DNA of 64,000 nucleotides. Source: Methylorubrum rhodesianum. GTDB taxonomy: Bacteria > Pseudomonadota > Alphaproteobacteria > Rhizobiales > Beijerinckiaceae. Within the stretch, counting starts at the first letter, position 1. Every line of letters starts with the position of its first letter. The notes under the pieces are model-generated. The model saw only the letters and a program-made list of their open reading frames with translations. It had not been told where the DNA came from and ran no database searches. This document shows positions 55,755 through 64,000 of this stretch, one piece after another. The stretch is from contig NZ_JACHOS010000004.1 of the NCBI RefSeq assembly GCF_014199985.1, forward strand, positions 248,001 to 312,000, in the 5' to 3' direction. Position numbers and translations under genes: made by a program.

Positions 55755-56558
55755 ATGAAGCTCGTCGTTGTCGGCGCCGAGGGGCGCATGGGGCGGATGC
55801 TGATCCGGGCGGTGGCCGAGGCCCAGGGCTGCACCCTGCACGGCGCGGTCGAGCGTCCGGGATCACCCGCCCTGGGCCAGGACGCCGGACGCTTGGCCGG
55901 AATCGGTGATCTCGGCGTCACGGTCAGTGACGATCCGCTGTCCCTGTTCGTCGCCGCCGACGGGGTCCTGGACTTCACCGCGCCCGCGGCGACGGTCGCC
56001 TTCGCCGAACTCGCGGCGCAGGCCCGGATCGTCCACATCGTCGGCACCACGGGGCTGTCGCAGGACGACCTGAAGCGGCTGGAGGCAGCCAGCTACCATG
56101 CCCGCATCGTGCGCTCGGGCAACATGTCGCTCGGCGTCAACCTGCTCGCAGGCCTCGTGCGCAAGGTCGCCGCGACTCTGGGCGAAGAGTTCGACATTGA
56201 GGTGCTGGAGATGCACCACCGCATGAAGGTCGATGCGCCCTCGGGAACGGCCCTGCTCCTCGGCGAGGCGGCGGCGGAGGGCCGGCGCGTGACTCTCGCC
56301 GAGACCCGCGTCTCGACCCGCGATGGCCATACCGGCGCGCGGCGGCCCGGCGATATCGGCTTCGCGACTCTGCGCGGCGGCTCGGTGGTCGGCGATCACA
56401 GCGTGATCTTCGCCGGTCCCTCCGAGCGGATCACCCTCTCCCACCACGCCGAGGACCGGGCAATCTTCGCCCGCGGCGCCGTGCGGGCCGCGCAGTGGGC
56501 CTTCGACAAGGCCCCGGGCCTCTACGGCATGGACGACGTTCTGGGGCTGAGGGATTAG
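55755..56558 (+). CDS. dapB: 4-hydroxy-tetrahydrodipicolinate reductase
   Basis: Reduces HTPA with NAD(P)H on the way to lysine and meso-diaminopimelate for peptidoglycan. The 267-residue protein has the Rossmann loop [45 protein letters not shown], and the catalytic block [20 protein letters not shown] near 152-171 (His and Lys). Normal length. Followed by gpmA, a pairing common in this order. Confidence 0.96.
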   Translation: MKLVVVGAEGRMGRMLIRAVAEAQGCTLHGAVERPGSPALGQDAGRLAGIGDLGVTVSDDPLSLFVAADGVLDFTAPAATVAFAELAAQARIVHIVGTTGLSQDDLKRLEAASYHARIVRSGNMSLGVNLLAGLVRKVAATLGEEFDIEVLEMHHRMKVDAPSGTALLLGEAAAEGRRVTLAETRVSTRDGHTGARRPGDIGFATLRGGSVVGDHSVIFAGPSERITLSHHAEDRAIFARGAVRAAQWAFDKAPGLYGMDDVLGLRD

Positions 56559-56701
56559 ACCTTCGTCGGAATAACGATTCCGGCGGAACGTCAGGCTTGG
56601 GCTTGGGAGGTGTCGCCGCCTCTGGTAGAGGCCCGGCCCATGCTGGCGAGGTCCCGTGACGTGGCGGCCTCGCCTTGACCTTCTCCGGAGAGACCCGTCC
56701 C

Positions 56702-57340
56702 ATGGAGCGCCTGCTCGTCCTCGCTCGGCACGGCCAGAGCGAGTGGAACCTGAAGAAGCTGTTCACCGGCTGGCGCGACCCGGAGTTGACGGAGCTCGGC
56801 GTTGCCGAGGCACGCCGGGCCGGACGCTGGCTCAAGGCCCAGGGCACGCAGTTCGACGTGGCCTTCACCTCGAACCTGAGGCGCGCCCAGAACACCTGCG
56901 CGCTGATCCTCGAGGAGATGGGCCAGGGCGGCCTTGAGACGATCCGCAACGAGGCGCTCAACGAGCGCGATTACGGCGATCTCTCCGGCCTCAACAAGGA
57001 CGATGCCCGCGAGCGCTGGGGCGATGCCCAGGTCCACGAGTGGCGCCGCTCCTACGACGTGCCTCCGCCCGGCGGCGAGAGCCTGAAGGACACCGCCGCG
57101 CGGGTGCTGCCCTACTACATCCAGACGATCCTGCCGCGTGTCATGTCGGGCGAGCGGGTGCTGGTGGCGGCTCACGGCAACTCGCTGCGGGCGCTGGTGA
57201 TGGTGCTCGACGGCATGACCACCAAGACCATCGCCAGCCTGGAGATCGCCACGGGCATCCCGCTGGTCTACCGGCTCAAGGCGGACACCACGGTCGAGTC
57301 GAAGCTGATCCTCGACAAGGACATCGATCAGGACGACTGA
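56702..57340 (+). CDS. gpmA: 2,3-bisphosphoglycerate-dependent phosphoglycerate mutase
   Basis: Interconverts 3- and 2-phosphoglycerate. The 212-residue protein has [27 protein letters not shown] (phospho-His10), [29 protein letters not shown], and [13 protein letters not shown] with the second His. Length is shorter than E. coli GpmA (250) by the usual alphaproteobacterial deletion. In a serine-cycle methylotroph this step feeds carbon assimilation. ATG at 56702. Confidence 0.95.
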   Translation: MERLLVLARHGQSEWNLKKLFTGWRDPELTELGVAEARRAGRWLKAQGTQFDVAFTSNLRRAQNTCALILEEMGQGGLETIRNEALNERDYGDLSGLNKDDARERWGDAQVHEWRRSYDVPPPGGESLKDTAARVLPYYIQTILPRVMSGERVLVAAHGNSLRALVMVLDGMTTKTIASLEIATGIPLVYRLKADTTVESKLILDKDIDQDD

Positions 57341-57350
57341 GGCGCTCGGC

Positions 57351-58388
57351 TCAGCCCGGTCCCAACACCTCTTCCACGGCCCGCGCCACGCGCGCCGTGG
57401 AGCCGGACTCGTCGAGCGGGTTGCGGCGCAGGCGGTGGCGCAGCGCGCTCGGCGCGACCTGCCGCAGATGGGCGAGCGTGACAGTGTCCGCGCCCTCAAG
57501 GGCCGCGAGCGCACGGGCCGTGCGCATCAGCGTGAGTTCGCCGCGCAGGCCGTCGGTGCCGAGGGCGACGCAGAGCCGGGCCGCATTCTCCAGAACCGCG
57601 TCGGGCACGCTCACGTCGCCGAGTCGCTCGCGGGCCGACAGAATCGTCTTTTGCAGCGCCTTCTCCACCTTTCCTTGCGCGGCGCAGAACGCCTCACCGT
57701 CGCGCTCGTAGGCGTCGCGCCGCCGCACGACCTCGATCCGGGTCGCGATCTCGGTGGGCGTCGTCACCTCGCAGGCGAGGCCGAACCGGTCGAGGAGCTG
57801 CGGGCGCAACTCCCCCTCCTCCGGATTGCCGCTGCCGACGAGAACGAAGCGCGCCGGGTGGCGCAGCGACAAGCCCTCGCGCTCCACCGTGTTGACGCCG
57901 GAGGCGGCCACGTCGAGCAGGAGGTCGACGAGATGGTCCTCCAGAAGGTTCGCCTCGTCGATGTAGAGGAAGCCGCGATTGGCGCGCGCCAGCAGGCCCG
58001 GCTCGAAGGCCTTCTCGCCCCGCATCAGGGCCCGCTCCAGGTCGAGGGCGCCGACGACGCGGTCCTCGGTGGCACCGAGGGGCAGATCGACCACCGGAAC
58101 CGGGATCAGGTGGGTCTTGACCTTGTTTCCATCCCTGCCTGGCCCCCTCTGCCCGGCACAGTGCGGACAGGCTTCGGGCGGGCTTTCGGGCGAGCAGGAA
58201 TAAGGGCAGCCCGCCACCGCCCGGATCTTCGGCAGCAGCGCCGCCAGAGCCCGCACGGCGGTAGACTTGCCGGTGCCTCGGTCCCCGAAGATCAGGACGC
58301 CGCCGATGGAGGGATCGACCGCCGCGATCAGCAGCGCCCGCTTCATCTCCTCCTGGGCAACGATGGCGGTAAAGGGAAAGGGAGGCAC
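57351..58388 (-). CDS. bchI: Magnesium chelatase ATPase subunit I
   Basis: AAA+ motor of Mg insertion into protoporphyrin IX, the first committed step of bacteriochlorophyll synthesis. The 345-residue protein has Walker [15 protein letters not shown] (35-48), [19 protein letters not shown], Walker B region [21 protein letters not shown], the sensor [22 protein letters not shown] and the C-terminal [19 protein letters not shown]. Cys61, Cys65, Cys74 and Cys77 sit in the loop before the second motif and could bind a metal. bchD is not next to it; downstream is gpmA. Confidence 0.93.
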   Translation of the reverse strand: MPPFPFTAIVAQEEMKRALLIAAVDPSIGGVLIFGDRGTGKSTAVRALAALLPKIRAVAGCPYSCSPESPPEACPHCAGQRGPGRDGNKVKTHLIPVPVVDLPLGATEDRVVGALDLERALMRGEKAFEPGLLARANRGFLYIDEANLLEDHLVDLLLDVAASGVNTVEREGLSLRHPARFVLVGSGNPEEGELRPQLLDRFGLACEVTTPTEIATRIEVVRRRDAYERDGEAFCAAQGKVEKALQKTILSARERLGDVSVPDAVLENAARLCVALGTDGLRGELTLMRTARALAALEGADTVTLAHLRQVAPSALRHRLRRNPLDESGSTARVARAVEEVLGPG

Positions 58389-58580
58389 GCTCGATCAGCT
58401 TCCGGACCGGAGAGGCCCGGGACGAGGCTCACGGGCGGATGCGGCGATCATGCACGAATTGCCCGGCGCGAACAGCCGCGCTCGCCTTATTAGGCCGCTC
58501 GCACAACGTCCGATCGTCGGCGTCGCGCAGAAGATCGTGCCGGCCGATACGGTGAGCGCGTCGGGCGACAGCGGCTCGCT

Positions 58581-58910
58581 TTACAGGCCGCGGCAGCGGC
58601 TGCGCACGAGGCCCGCGAATTCCTTCTCCGAACTCTGGACCTGGGACAGGCGCTCGGTCCGCTCGGGACCGGACAGGCAGCGGCCGTAGACACCCGCGAT
58701 CCGGCGCATGGTCTCGACGTGACGGCGCCAGACGCGGCAGAGGCTCGCCTCGTCATCGCCGCCGCCCTCGAGCTGCTCGATCGCCTGCCGCTGCATTGAG
58801 CCGGCCACCAGCACGTCGCGGGCACAGGCCGCATCGCTCTGGGCGTGCAGGCTGCCGGGAGCCAGGAGCACCGCCAGAACCAGGGCGGTACGCGAAGGGA
58901 ATGCGAGCAT
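58581..58910 (-). CDS. Small secreted protein
   Basis: 109 residues with a signal peptide (MLAFPSRTALVLAVLLAPGSLHAQ) and a mature helical region carrying four Cys (AACARDV, SLCRVWRRH, YGRCLSG, RSRCRGL), spaced as two possible disulfides. The pattern is that of small periplasmic helical proteins of unknown function. It begins 2 bases after the ptsN stop on the same strand, so it is probably in the ptsN transcript. Confidence 0.65.
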   Translation of the reverse strand: MLAFPSRTALVLAVLLAPGSLHAQSDAACARDVLVAGSMQRQAIEQLEGGGDDEASLCRVWRRHVETMRRIAGVYGRCLSGPERTERLSQVQSSEKEFAGLVRSRCRGL

Positions 58911-58912
58911 GG

Positions 58913-59380
58913 TCAGGCGGCCTGAGTCGTCGGGCCGTTGGCCAGCAGAGCGTAGAGCGCGGTCGCATCGCGGGCGCTGCGGATCCGTTCCAGCATGCCG
59001 GGCTCGCGCAGGAGCCGGGCGACCTGGGCCAGGGCCTTGAGGTGGTCGGCACCGGCCGTCTCCGGAGCGAGCAGCAGGAAGGCGACATCGACCGGCTGGC
59101 CGTCGAGGGCATCGAAATCCACGGGCTTTTCCAGCCGGGCGACGAGGCCGAACAGGCGGTCGAGCTGCGCCAGTTTGCCGTGGGGAATGGCGACGCCGTC
59201 GCCGATACCGGTGGAGCCGAGGCGCTCGCGCTGAAGCAGGGTCTCGAAGATGTCCCGGTCGGACAGGCCCGGCAGGCGGCGGGCGGCGTGGACGGCCAGT
59301 TCCTGGAGCACGTGCTTCTTATCCCGCACGCGCAAGGCAGAGACGACCGAGTCCGGGTTCAGGAATTCGAGCATCGGCAT
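58913..59380 (-). CDS. ptsN: Nitrogen-regulatory PTS IIA protein
   Basis: IIA-Ntr component of the nitrogen phosphotransferase system; it receives phosphate from NPr and adjusts potassium transport and kinases. The 155-residue protein has phospho-acceptor His67 in GDGVAIPHGKL, preceded by LLQRERLGSTGIG and followed by PVDVAFLLLAPETAGADHLKALAQVARLL, the IIA fold. Its place after rpoN and hpf is the classical order. MPMLEFLNPDSV (59380) start; the internal Met3 is possible. Confidence 0.95.
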   Translation of the reverse strand: MPMLEFLNPDSVVSALRVRDKKHVLQELAVHAARRLPGLSDRDIFETLLQRERLGSTGIGDGVAIPHGKLAQLDRLFGLVARLEKPVDFDALDGQPVDVAFLLLAPETAGADHLKALAQVARLLREPGMLERIRSARDATALYALLANGPTTQAA

Positions 59381-59575
59381 GAAAACTAAACGCCTCGTCG
59401 GCGGGATCCATCCGGCGGTCCCGCGTTCCCATGCACGCTCCCGGGGCGGGTGGCTCCGGCAAACAGCAGCTCACGCGCCTCGCTGGCGTCCCTCGTCCGG
59501 CGGCGGGAGGGCTGCCGGAGCTTAGTGAGGGACGCTCGCGACCCCGCCCGAGGTGATCCGAAACGGGGCCGTGCC

Positions 59576-60178
59576 TCAACCCCGGTCGGCGGGAGGATCG
59601 ACCCACCCGATCGCGCCGTCACTGCGCCGATATACGACGTTGATGCGCCCGGTGCCAGCGTGAACGAAGACGACGACCGGAGCCCCGGTCATGTCGAGGG
59701 CGGTGACCGCCTCGCTGACCGACTGGCGCTTCAACGTGCGGGTGCTCTCGGCCACGACCGGAGGATGGTCGCCCTCCTCCGCCTCCAACGGCTCGTCGTC
59801 GACCTCATCGTCCGGCGCGGCGAAGACGGCGTAGGCCGCCTCGATATCCGCCCCGTTGTGACTCGGTGCGCTGTGCGTCTTCAGCTTGTGCTTGTAGCGA
59901 CGCAGGCGCTTCTCGAGCTTGTCGGCGGTCTGCTCGAAACTCGCATGCACGTCGTGCGCGGCGCCCGAAGCTTCGAGTGTCAGGCCGGTGACGAGATGCA
60001 GCACGCAGTCGGTGCGGTAGGCGGTGCCGTCGCGCCGCAGCGTCACATGCCCGGTGCAGGTGCCGCTCATATGCGGATCGAGGTACTTCGAGAGCGTCGC
60101 CGCCATGCGGTCTTCGACCCGGCCCCGCAGAGCCGTACCGAGATCGAGGCCATGCCCCGTCACCCGCAAACCTGCCAT
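59576..60178 (-). CDS. hpf: Ribosome hibernation promoting factor, long form
   Basis: Binds the 30S decoding site and dimerises 70S ribosomes into 100S particles in stationary phase. The 200-residue protein has the S30AE domain (about 1-110, GHGLDLGTALRGRVEDRM, YKHKLKTH) and the C-terminal dimerisation domain (LKRQSVSEAVTALDMTGAPVVVFVHAGTGRINVVYRR) that defines the long form. It lies between rpoN and ptsN; a 195-base gap follows to ptsN. Confidence 0.94.
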   Translation of the reverse strand: MAGLRVTGHGLDLGTALRGRVEDRMAATLSKYLDPHMSGTCTGHVTLRRDGTAYRTDCVLHLVTGLTLEASGAAHDVHASFEQTADKLEKRLRRYKHKLKTHSAPSHNGADIEAAYAVFAAPDDEVDDEPLEAEEGDHPPVVAESTRTLKRQSVSEAVTALDMTGAPVVVFVHAGTGRINVVYRRSDGAIGWVDPPADRG

Positions 60179-60291
60179 CGACGTCTCCGCTTTTCCTCCC
60201 GAGGGCTTCGAGAGTTAGAAAGGGGGACGGGTCAAGTCAACGCGAAGGCGAGCCGGCACAAGGCTTTCGCGTAGCCTCTCCGCGCCCGGTG

Positions 60292-61827
60292 TCAGCGGGC
60301 GGCGGAGGCCATTTTCGCCCGGCGGCGGTCGATCGACGAGGGAATGCGCAACGACTCGCGGTACTTCGCGACGGTGCGGCGGGCGATGTCGACGCCCTCG
60401 TCGCGCAGGCGCTGCACCAGCGCATCGTCGGACAGGACATCCGAGGCTTCCGCATCCACGAGTTGCTTGATGCGGTGACGCACGGCTTCCGAGGAATGGG
60501 CGGCCGTGCCCGCGGCGCCGGGAATCGCCGCGGTGAAGAAGTACTTCATCTCCAAGGTGCCGCGGCTGGTGCCGATCGACTTGTTGGAAGTGACCCGCGA
60601 GACGGTCGATTCGTGCATGCCGATCGCCTCGGCGACGGTCTTCAGGTTGAGCGGGCGCAGGTGGGCGACGCCGTGCAGGAAGAAGGCGTCCTGCTGGCGC
60701 ACGATCTCGGTGGCGACCTTGAGGATCGTGCGGGCCCGCTGCTCCAGGCTGCGGGTGAGCCAGTTGGCGGTCTGCAGGCACTCCGACAGGAACGCCTTGT
60801 CGCCGTCCGCGACGGCGCCCTTGGAAACGCGGGCATAGTAGGTCTGGTTGACCAGCACCCGCGGCAGTGCCTCGGAATTCAGCTCCACCAGCCAGGAACC
60901 GTCCGGCGCCGGGCGGACGAACACATCCGGGATCAGCACCTCGACGGCATGCGCGCCGAAGGCGCGGCCGGGTTTCGGATCGAGCCGCCGGATCTCGGCC
61001 AGCATCTCGACGAGATCCTCGTCGTCCACGCCGCAGAGACGGCGCAGGGCCGGGAAATCGCGCTTGGCCACGAGGTCGAGGCGCGAGACCAGCGCCTGCA
61101 TCGCCGGATCGAACCGATCCTGCTCGCGCAGCTGGATCGCGAGGCACTCGGCGAGGTCGCGCGCGGCCACGCCCGGGGGATCGAAGCTCTGGACGAGCTT
61201 CAGGACGCGGGCGACGTCGTCGAGCGAGGCACCGAGCCGCTCGGCCACGCCGTCGATGTCCTCGCGCAGGTAACCGGCATCGTCCACTGCATCGATGAGG
61301 AAGCTGCCGATCAGCCGGTCAGACGGGCTCTGCGTCGCGAGGTCGAGCTGCGCGGCGAGGTGCTCGCGCAGGGACGTCTCGGCGGTGAGCGTCGACTCGA
61401 AATCGGGGAGCTCGCCATCGAAGCTGCCCCCGGTATTGCCGTAGGGCGCCGGGGTCAGGGAAAGCATGTCGCCCGAGCCCGCCTCGCGCGGTACCGGATT
61501 CTCGTCGGCGAAGACGTTGTCGAGGCGCGTATCGAGATCGCCCTCGATCTCGCTGCGGCTCGGCGTCATGTCGGAAGCGAGCCACGACTCGGGCTCCGCT
61601 CCGTCGCCGCCGTCATACTCGCCGTCGGCCGGCGCCTCCGATGCCTCGCGCTCGGGCGCACCCTCGGCCTCGATGCGCTCCAGGAGCGGATTGCGCTCCA
61701 ATTCGGCATCGACGTACGCTGCGAGATCGAGTTGGGAGAGCTGTAGAAGCTTGATCGCCTGCAGCAGTTGCGGCGTCATCACCAGGGCTTGCCCCTGGCG
61801 CATTTCGAGCCGTTGCAGCAGACTCAT
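60292..61827 (-). CDS. rpoN: RNA polymerase sigma-54 factor
   Basis: Directs transcription from -24/-12 promoters together with AAA+ activators; used for nitrogen and other conditional genes. The 511-residue protein has region I (RLEMRQGQALVMTPQLLQAIKLLQLSQLDL), an acidic region II (about 50-130), the core-binding middle part, and the C-terminal RpoN box ARRTVAKYRESLRIPSS. ATG at 61827 (MSLLQRLEM) is standard; a TTG four codons earlier is also open. A plausible sigma-70-type promoter lies upstream at 61920-61948. Confidence 0.96.
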   Translation of the reverse strand: MSLLQRLEMRQGQALVMTPQLLQAIKLLQLSQLDLAAYVDAELERNPLLERIEAEGAPEREASEAPADGEYDGGDGAEPESWLASDMTPSRSEIEGDLDTRLDNVFADENPVPREAGSGDMLSLTPAPYGNTGGSFDGELPDFESTLTAETSLREHLAAQLDLATQSPSDRLIGSFLIDAVDDAGYLREDIDGVAERLGASLDDVARVLKLVQSFDPPGVAARDLAECLAIQLREQDRFDPAMQALVSRLDLVAKRDFPALRRLCGVDDEDLVEMLAEIRRLDPKPGRAFGAHAVEVLIPDVFVRPAPDGSWLVELNSEALPRVLVNQTYYARVSKGAVADGDKAFLSECLQTANWLTRSLEQRARTILKVATEIVRQQDAFFLHGVAHLRPLNLKTVAEAIGMHESTVSRVTSNKSIGTSRGTLEMKYFFTAAIPGAAGTAAHSSEAVRHRIKQLVDAEASDVLSDDALVQRLRDEGVDIARRTVAKYRESLRIPSSIDRRRAKMASAAR

Positions 61828-61888
61828 CGCGACATCCAACCCTCAGAATTCGTTCACAAATCGCAGCCCAGGCGCGAGCCGCGCCGCG

Positions 61889-61907
61889 TTCGGCACGTTC
61901 TTTGCTT
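61889..61907 (+). promoter_or_regulatory. Sigma-54-like -24/-12 core facing away from rpoN
   Basis: The plus strand reads CGGCACGTTCTTTGCT: GG and GC doublets exactly ten bases apart, with GGCACG and TTGCT close to the consensus. It points into the gap before lptB, where no convincing plus-strand gene lies. A chance match is possible. Confidence 0.3.
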
Positions 61908-61919
61908 CTCCTTTGTTTA

Positions 61920-61948
61920 GGTCTAGCTCCATCCGGACCGCCCGTCAA
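61920..61948 (-). promoter_or_regulatory. Likely housekeeping promoter for rpoN
   Basis: On the minus strand TTGACG (61943-61948) is followed after 17 bases by TAGACC (61920-61925). The -35 matches five of six consensus positions; the -10 is weak, as is common in this group. It would give a leader of about 85 bases before the rpoN ATG. Confidence 0.4.
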
Positions 61949-62205
61949 AGTCTGATTGGCGCCCGCACCCTGAATTTCATCCGCGCGGGCAGCATTGCCA
62001 CAGACCCTGACCGCGCCGACAGGTTGCGGCACGCACACGCAGGGCGTGAGCGGTTTCCGATGGATTGCACTTCAAGGATCAAGAAGACCTTACGCTCGAT
62101 CCGGCCATCGACGCGCGTGGTTCAGGGGGTGTTACCCTGCTCGCCTCATTTCGGGGGCGAGCGATCGACGCCACCTGGCGGTCGCCGTCGTTCCGGCGGC
62201 CGGCC
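61949..62205. other. Rest of the rpoN-lptB gap
   Basis: The gap of 378 bases between the rpoN start and the lptB stop also holds the two promoter candidates listed. A 57-codon plus-strand frame from 62059 runs into lptB antisense and is not supported. No strong terminator for lptB was seen. Confidence 0.35.
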
Positions 62206-63075
62206 TCAGAGCCGGAAATCCTCGCCGAGATAGAGGCGGCGGGCATCCTCGTTCGCCACGATCTGCTCGGGCGTGCCCTCGGTGAGGATTCGGCCGGAAT
62301 GGGCGATGTAGGCGCGGTCGATCAGGCCGAGCGTCTCGCGGACGTTGTGGTCGGTGATGAGCACGCCGATGCCGCGCTGCTTCAGGTGCTTCACCAGATC
62401 CTGGATATCGCCGACCGCGATGGGATCGATACCGGCGAAGGGCTCGTCGAGCAGCATGAAGGTCGGCGAGGAGGCCAGCGCCCGGGCGATCTCGCAGCGG
62501 CGGCGCTCGCCGCCCGACAGAGCGATCGACGGCGACTTGCGCAGGCGTGCGATGTCGAACTCCTCCAGCAGCGAGTCGAGCTTGCGCTCGCGGGCCTTGC
62601 GGTCGGGCTCGGCCACCTCCAGCACGGCACGGATGTTGTCCTCGACCGACAGCCCGCGGAAGATCGAGGCCTCCTGCGGCAGGTAGCCGATGCCGAGCCG
62701 GGCGCGCTGGTACATCGGCAGGTGCGTGATCTCCATGCCGTCGAGGCTGATGAAGCCGCGATCGGCCGGCACGAGGCCGGTGATCATGTAGAAGATCGTC
62801 GTCTTGCCCGCGCCGTTCGGGCCGAGCAATCCCACCGCCTCGCCGTTATGAACGGTGAGACCCGCCTCGTGGACGACGGTGCGCGCCCCGTAACTCTTGC
62901 GAAGGCCTCGCACGTGCAGCACGCCCGGACCGCTGCCCTCGGCGAGGGCAGCGTCGGGCGCCACCTGCGGCGCGGATCCACCGCGCCCGAACTTGCGACC
63001 GAGCCACGAGCCTTTGCGACCGCGGCCCGCCGGCCTCGGCTCGGCGACCGCCCGCAGCGGCACGCCCGCAGGCAT
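62206..63075 (-). CDS. lptB: Lipopolysaccharide export ATP-binding protein
   Basis: ATPase that powers extraction of LPS from the inner membrane by LptFG. The 289-residue protein has a basic, poorly conserved N-terminal lead of some 50 residues, then Walker A LGPNGAGKTT, Q-loop YLPQEASIFRGLS, signature LSGGERRRCEIARAL, Walker B FMLLDEPFAGIDP and the switch His in ITDHNVRETL. Most LptB proteins are about 240 residues; the lead is longer in this group. ATG at 63075 has GGAAG 5 bases upstream; a GTG at 63090, directly after the lptA stop, is the alternative. Confidence 0.94.
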   Translation of the reverse strand: MPAGVPLRAVAEPRPAGRGRKGSWLGRKFGRGGSAPQVAPDAALAEGSGPGVLHVRGLRKSYGARTVVHEAGLTVHNGEAVGLLGPNGAGKTTIFYMITGLVPADRGFISLDGMEITHLPMYQRARLGIGYLPQEASIFRGLSVEDNIRAVLEVAEPDRKARERKLDSLLEEFDIARLRKSPSIALSGGERRRCEIARALASSPTFMLLDEPFAGIDPIAVGDIQDLVKHLKQRGIGVLITDHNVRETLGLIDRAYIAHSGRILTEGTPEQIVANEDARRLYLGEDFRL

Positions 63076-63092
63076 CCCGGCTTCCGCCACGG

Positions 63093-63860
63093 TCAGTTCG
63101 CCTGCGCCCGCGTCTTGGCGGCCGGCCTCTCGGCGGCCGGCTTCTCGGCGGCCTTGGAACCCGATTTGGCGGCCACGGGCGGCTGTGCGCAGCCCTTCGG
63201 CTGACCGCCGGCCTGCCCACCCTTGGTCTCGCCCCCCTCGCCGGGCACGAACATCGCGGAGACGCGACCGCCGGCCACCGGATCCATGTTCGCCCGGCCG
63301 GTCGCCATGTCGTAGACGAGCCGCGAGCCGCGGGTGACGTTCTGGCACTGGCTGAGCACGACGTTGCCGGTCAGCACGATGCGCTTGGCTTCTTGATCGA
63401 ACACCGCGTTGTCGCCGGTGGCAACTTGGTCCTTCTGCGCGACGGTGACGGGTCCGGCGCACTCGACCTTGCGGATGCCGCTGCCGCCCATCGCCGCCTT
63501 GGCCTTCGCGTCCTCGGCCGCTTGGGCCTCGGTCTTCCCATCACCCTTCGCGGCGTCCTTGCCCGGATCCTTGTCCTTGTCGCGCTTGTAGTGGACCGTC
63601 ATGGCCGAGCAGCGGATCGTGCTCTCGCCCTGCACCGCCACGACATTGCCGGCGAAGATCGCCTTGTTCTCCTTGTCGAACACGTCGAGCCGGTCGGCAT
63701 CGATCTTGATCGGCCCCTTGCCGCCGCCGACGGTGCCGAGCGGCGCGGACTTCTCCTTCGCGACATCCTTGGCCGGTGCAGCGGCGACGGAGTGACCCGG
63801 GAGCGGGGCGAGGAGGAGAGCGAGGCCGGCGGCGAGCGCTGGACCGAGACACCGCTTCAT
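63093..63860 (-). CDS. lptA: Lipopolysaccharide transport periplasmic protein LptA
   Basis: Periplasmic bridge for LPS between LptC and LptD. The 255-residue protein has a signal peptide (1-27), then the OstA-type repeats: IKIDADRLDVFDKENKAIFAG and DNAVFDQEAKRIVLTGNVV. A Lys/Asp/Ala-rich low-complexity insert lies at about 90-125 and the C-terminus is an Ala/Pro/Lys tail, both probably disordered. The start overlaps the lptC stop as ATGA (63857-63860). Confidence 0.92.
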   Translation of the reverse strand: MKRCLGPALAAGLALLLAPLPGHSVAAAPAKDVAKEKSAPLGTVGGGKGPIKIDADRLDVFDKENKAIFAGNVVAVQGESTIRCSAMTVHYKRDKDKDPGKDAAKGDGKTEAQAAEDAKAKAAMGGSGIRKVECAGPVTVAQKDQVATGDNAVFDQEAKRIVLTGNVVLSQCQNVTRGSRLVYDMATGRANMDPVAGGRVSAMFVPGEGGETKGGQAGGQPKGCAQPPVAAKSGSKAAEKPAAERPAAKTRAQAN

Positions 63861-64000
63861 CGCGTGGGTTCCGCCGCGGAGGTGTGGATGCGCTCGACGT
63901 CGGCCCGCGCGGCGACCTTGGCACCGCCCGCCGTCTCGCCATCCTCACCGTGGAACACGGCGTGGACGCGGCCGACGAAGGAGATGACCCGGCCATTCTC
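63857..64000 (-). CDS. lptC: LptC, C-terminal end (cut by the window edge)
   Basis: Only the last 47 residues are inside the window: GRVISFVGRVHAVFHGEDGE followed by a polar tail and a TGA that overlaps the lptA start by four bases. The beta-strand GRV...GRVHxVF pattern and position before lptA identify the inner-membrane LPS transport protein LptC. The rest lies beyond position 64000. Confidence 0.8.
   Translation of the reverse strand, partial: ENGRVISFVGRVHAVFHGEDGETAGGAKVAARADVERIHTSAAEPTR

Noticed and set aside
59453..59521. Inverted repeat GCTCCGGCA/TGCCGGAGC in the hpf-ptsN gap
   Set aside because: Nine-base arms with a 51-base loop are easily due to chance in GC-rich DNA; no other supporting element.
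62059..62232. 57-codon plus-strand frame before and into lptB
   Set aside because: Basic, low-complexity product, no binding site, and overlaps the lptB 3' end in antisense.
1..64000. CRISPR arrays, prophage, insertion sequences, defence systems
   Set aside because: No direct repeat arrays, transposases, restriction or toxin-antitoxin genes were seen; the only recombinase is XerD in a conserved setting.

Overview
The window looks like a chromosomal segment of a pink-pigmented facultative methylotroph of the Methylobacterium/Methylorubrum group (Hyphomicrobiales, Alphaproteobacteria). The base composition is very GC-rich. Gene orders are typical of the order (hisB-DUF2628-hisH-hisA-hisF-hisE-coaA; Rieske-cyt b-cyt c1; lptC-lptA-lptB-rpoN-hpf-ptsN; a small membrane gene joined to xerD), and a bacteriochlorophyll-type Mg-chelatase ATPase (bchI) is present. 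The genus call is inference from gene content. There is no phage, insertion sequence, CRISPR array, rRNA or recognisable tRNA.

Layout. 1-443: no gene supported. 444-5280 (minus): histidine operon ending in pantothenate kinase coaA. 5469-6673: Tat-exported phosphoesterase and a small YARHG-like protein. 6775-10650 (minus): methylthioadenosine phosphorylase and the cytochrome bc1 operon. 10651-11066: divergent control region with a possible structured metY leader. 11067-12347: metY. 12352-20511: surface polysaccharide block (formyltransferase-like, SDR, KpsS-like, KpsC-like, LTA-synthase-like, Wza/KpsD-like lipoprotein). 20759-23822: two orphan periplasmic binding proteins around a tyrosine phosphatase. 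23841-23931: a probable small RNA with a strong terminator. 24357-29742: photolyase, mtgA, farnesyl diphosphate synthase, DCC protein and a benzoylformate-decarboxylase-like ThDP enzyme. 29904-34831: unknown secreted protein, small protein, leuB, zwf. 34965-44366 (minus): four-gene MdtABC-type RND efflux operon. 44523-44866: small membrane protein and a second small RNA candidate. 45132-50307: aminotransferase, DUF4112, YejE-type permease, GH3 beta-glucosidase. 50438-54944: diguanylate cyclase, XerD with its small partner, glyoxalase II, methyltransferase. 54984-57340: MarC, dapB, gpmA. 57351-58910: bchI and a small secreted protein. 58913-64000 (minus): ptsN, hpf, rpoN, lptB, lptA and the 3' end of lptC.

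Most genes are housekeeping: amino-acid synthesis (His, Met, Leu, Lys), respiration, isoprenoids, envelope assembly and nitrogen/sigma-54 control. The less ordinary content is the capsule-like block without its own ABC exporter, a KpsC-like protein whose first half lacks the expected motif, the two small RNA candidates, the possible metY leader structure, a low-complexity insertion in one RND pump subunit, and a sigma-54-like promoter core pointing away from rpoN. No clearly new multi-gene system was found. The strongest leads are RNA elements and the polysaccharide block.
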